Below are positions 5,694-5,694 of a stretch of 5,694 nt of DNA, piece by piece (the stretch's first letter is position 1; each line of letters opens with the position of its first letter). The notes below the pieces were generated by a model. That model ran no database searches and was not told where the DNA came from. It worked only from the letters and a program-made list of their open reading frames with translations. Location of the stretch: assembly GCA_014523595.1 (NCBI GenBank), contig JAATVN010000050.1, forward strand, positions 1 through 5,694, in the 5' to 3' direction. The position numbers were made by a program, and so were the translations under genes. This DNA is from Nitrososphaerales archaeon TH5888. Lineage in GTDB: Archaea; Thermoproteota; Nitrososphaeria; Nitrososphaerales; Nitrososphaeraceae.

Positions 5694-5694
5694 G

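Overview
The window looks like a slice of an AT-rich archaeal chromosome, most likely an ammonia-oxidising thaumarchaeon (Nitrososphaerota, possibly the Nitrososphaerales side). The reasons are an archaeal-type tRNA-splicing endonuclease, a PIN–ATPase–KH protein of the archaeal PINA type, promoters resembling archaeal TATA boxes with very short or no leader, oligo-T stretches after genes instead of strong GC hairpins, and little sign of Shine-Dalgarno sequences. The phylum is inferred from gene content and composition and was not tested by a search. I see no insertion sequence, CRISPR array, rRNA or tRNA.

Layout. At the left edge (3-401, +) is the C-terminal part of EndA, with its start outside the window. 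Convergent to it is a small gene (541-816, -) encoding an uncharacterised 91-residue protein with a His/acid-rich N-terminus. A 153-bp divergent intergenic region (817-969) separates it from a 596-residue protein (970-2760, +) made of one recognisable short-chain dehydrogenase/reductase (SDR) domain plus a second degenerate SDR-like half. Colinear landmarks suggest the architecture of the N-terminal half of the Chloroflexus bifunctional malonyl-CoA reductase. The usual catalytic lysine of the first domain is replaced by glutamine. After a 91-bp gap comes a complete 605-residue PIN–ATPase–KH protein (2852-4669, +). Convergent to it, and running off the right edge, is a glucose/sorbosone-dehydrogenase-type PQQ sugar dehydrogenase (4740-5693, -), which lacks its N-terminus here.

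How they fit together. The genes do not form one clear pathway. EndA (tRNA intron removal) and the PINA-like protein (branched-DNA or nucleic-acid processing) are core information-processing genes. The SDR-like protein and the sugar dehydrogenase look metabolic. Alternating strands and the gaps suggest mostly independent transcription units. The most unusual item is the tandem SDR-like protein. It could be a diverged or non-catalytic relative of malonate-semialdehyde reductase in a lineage known for the 3-hydroxypropionate/4-hydroxybutyrate cycle, but its activity cannot be read from the sequence.
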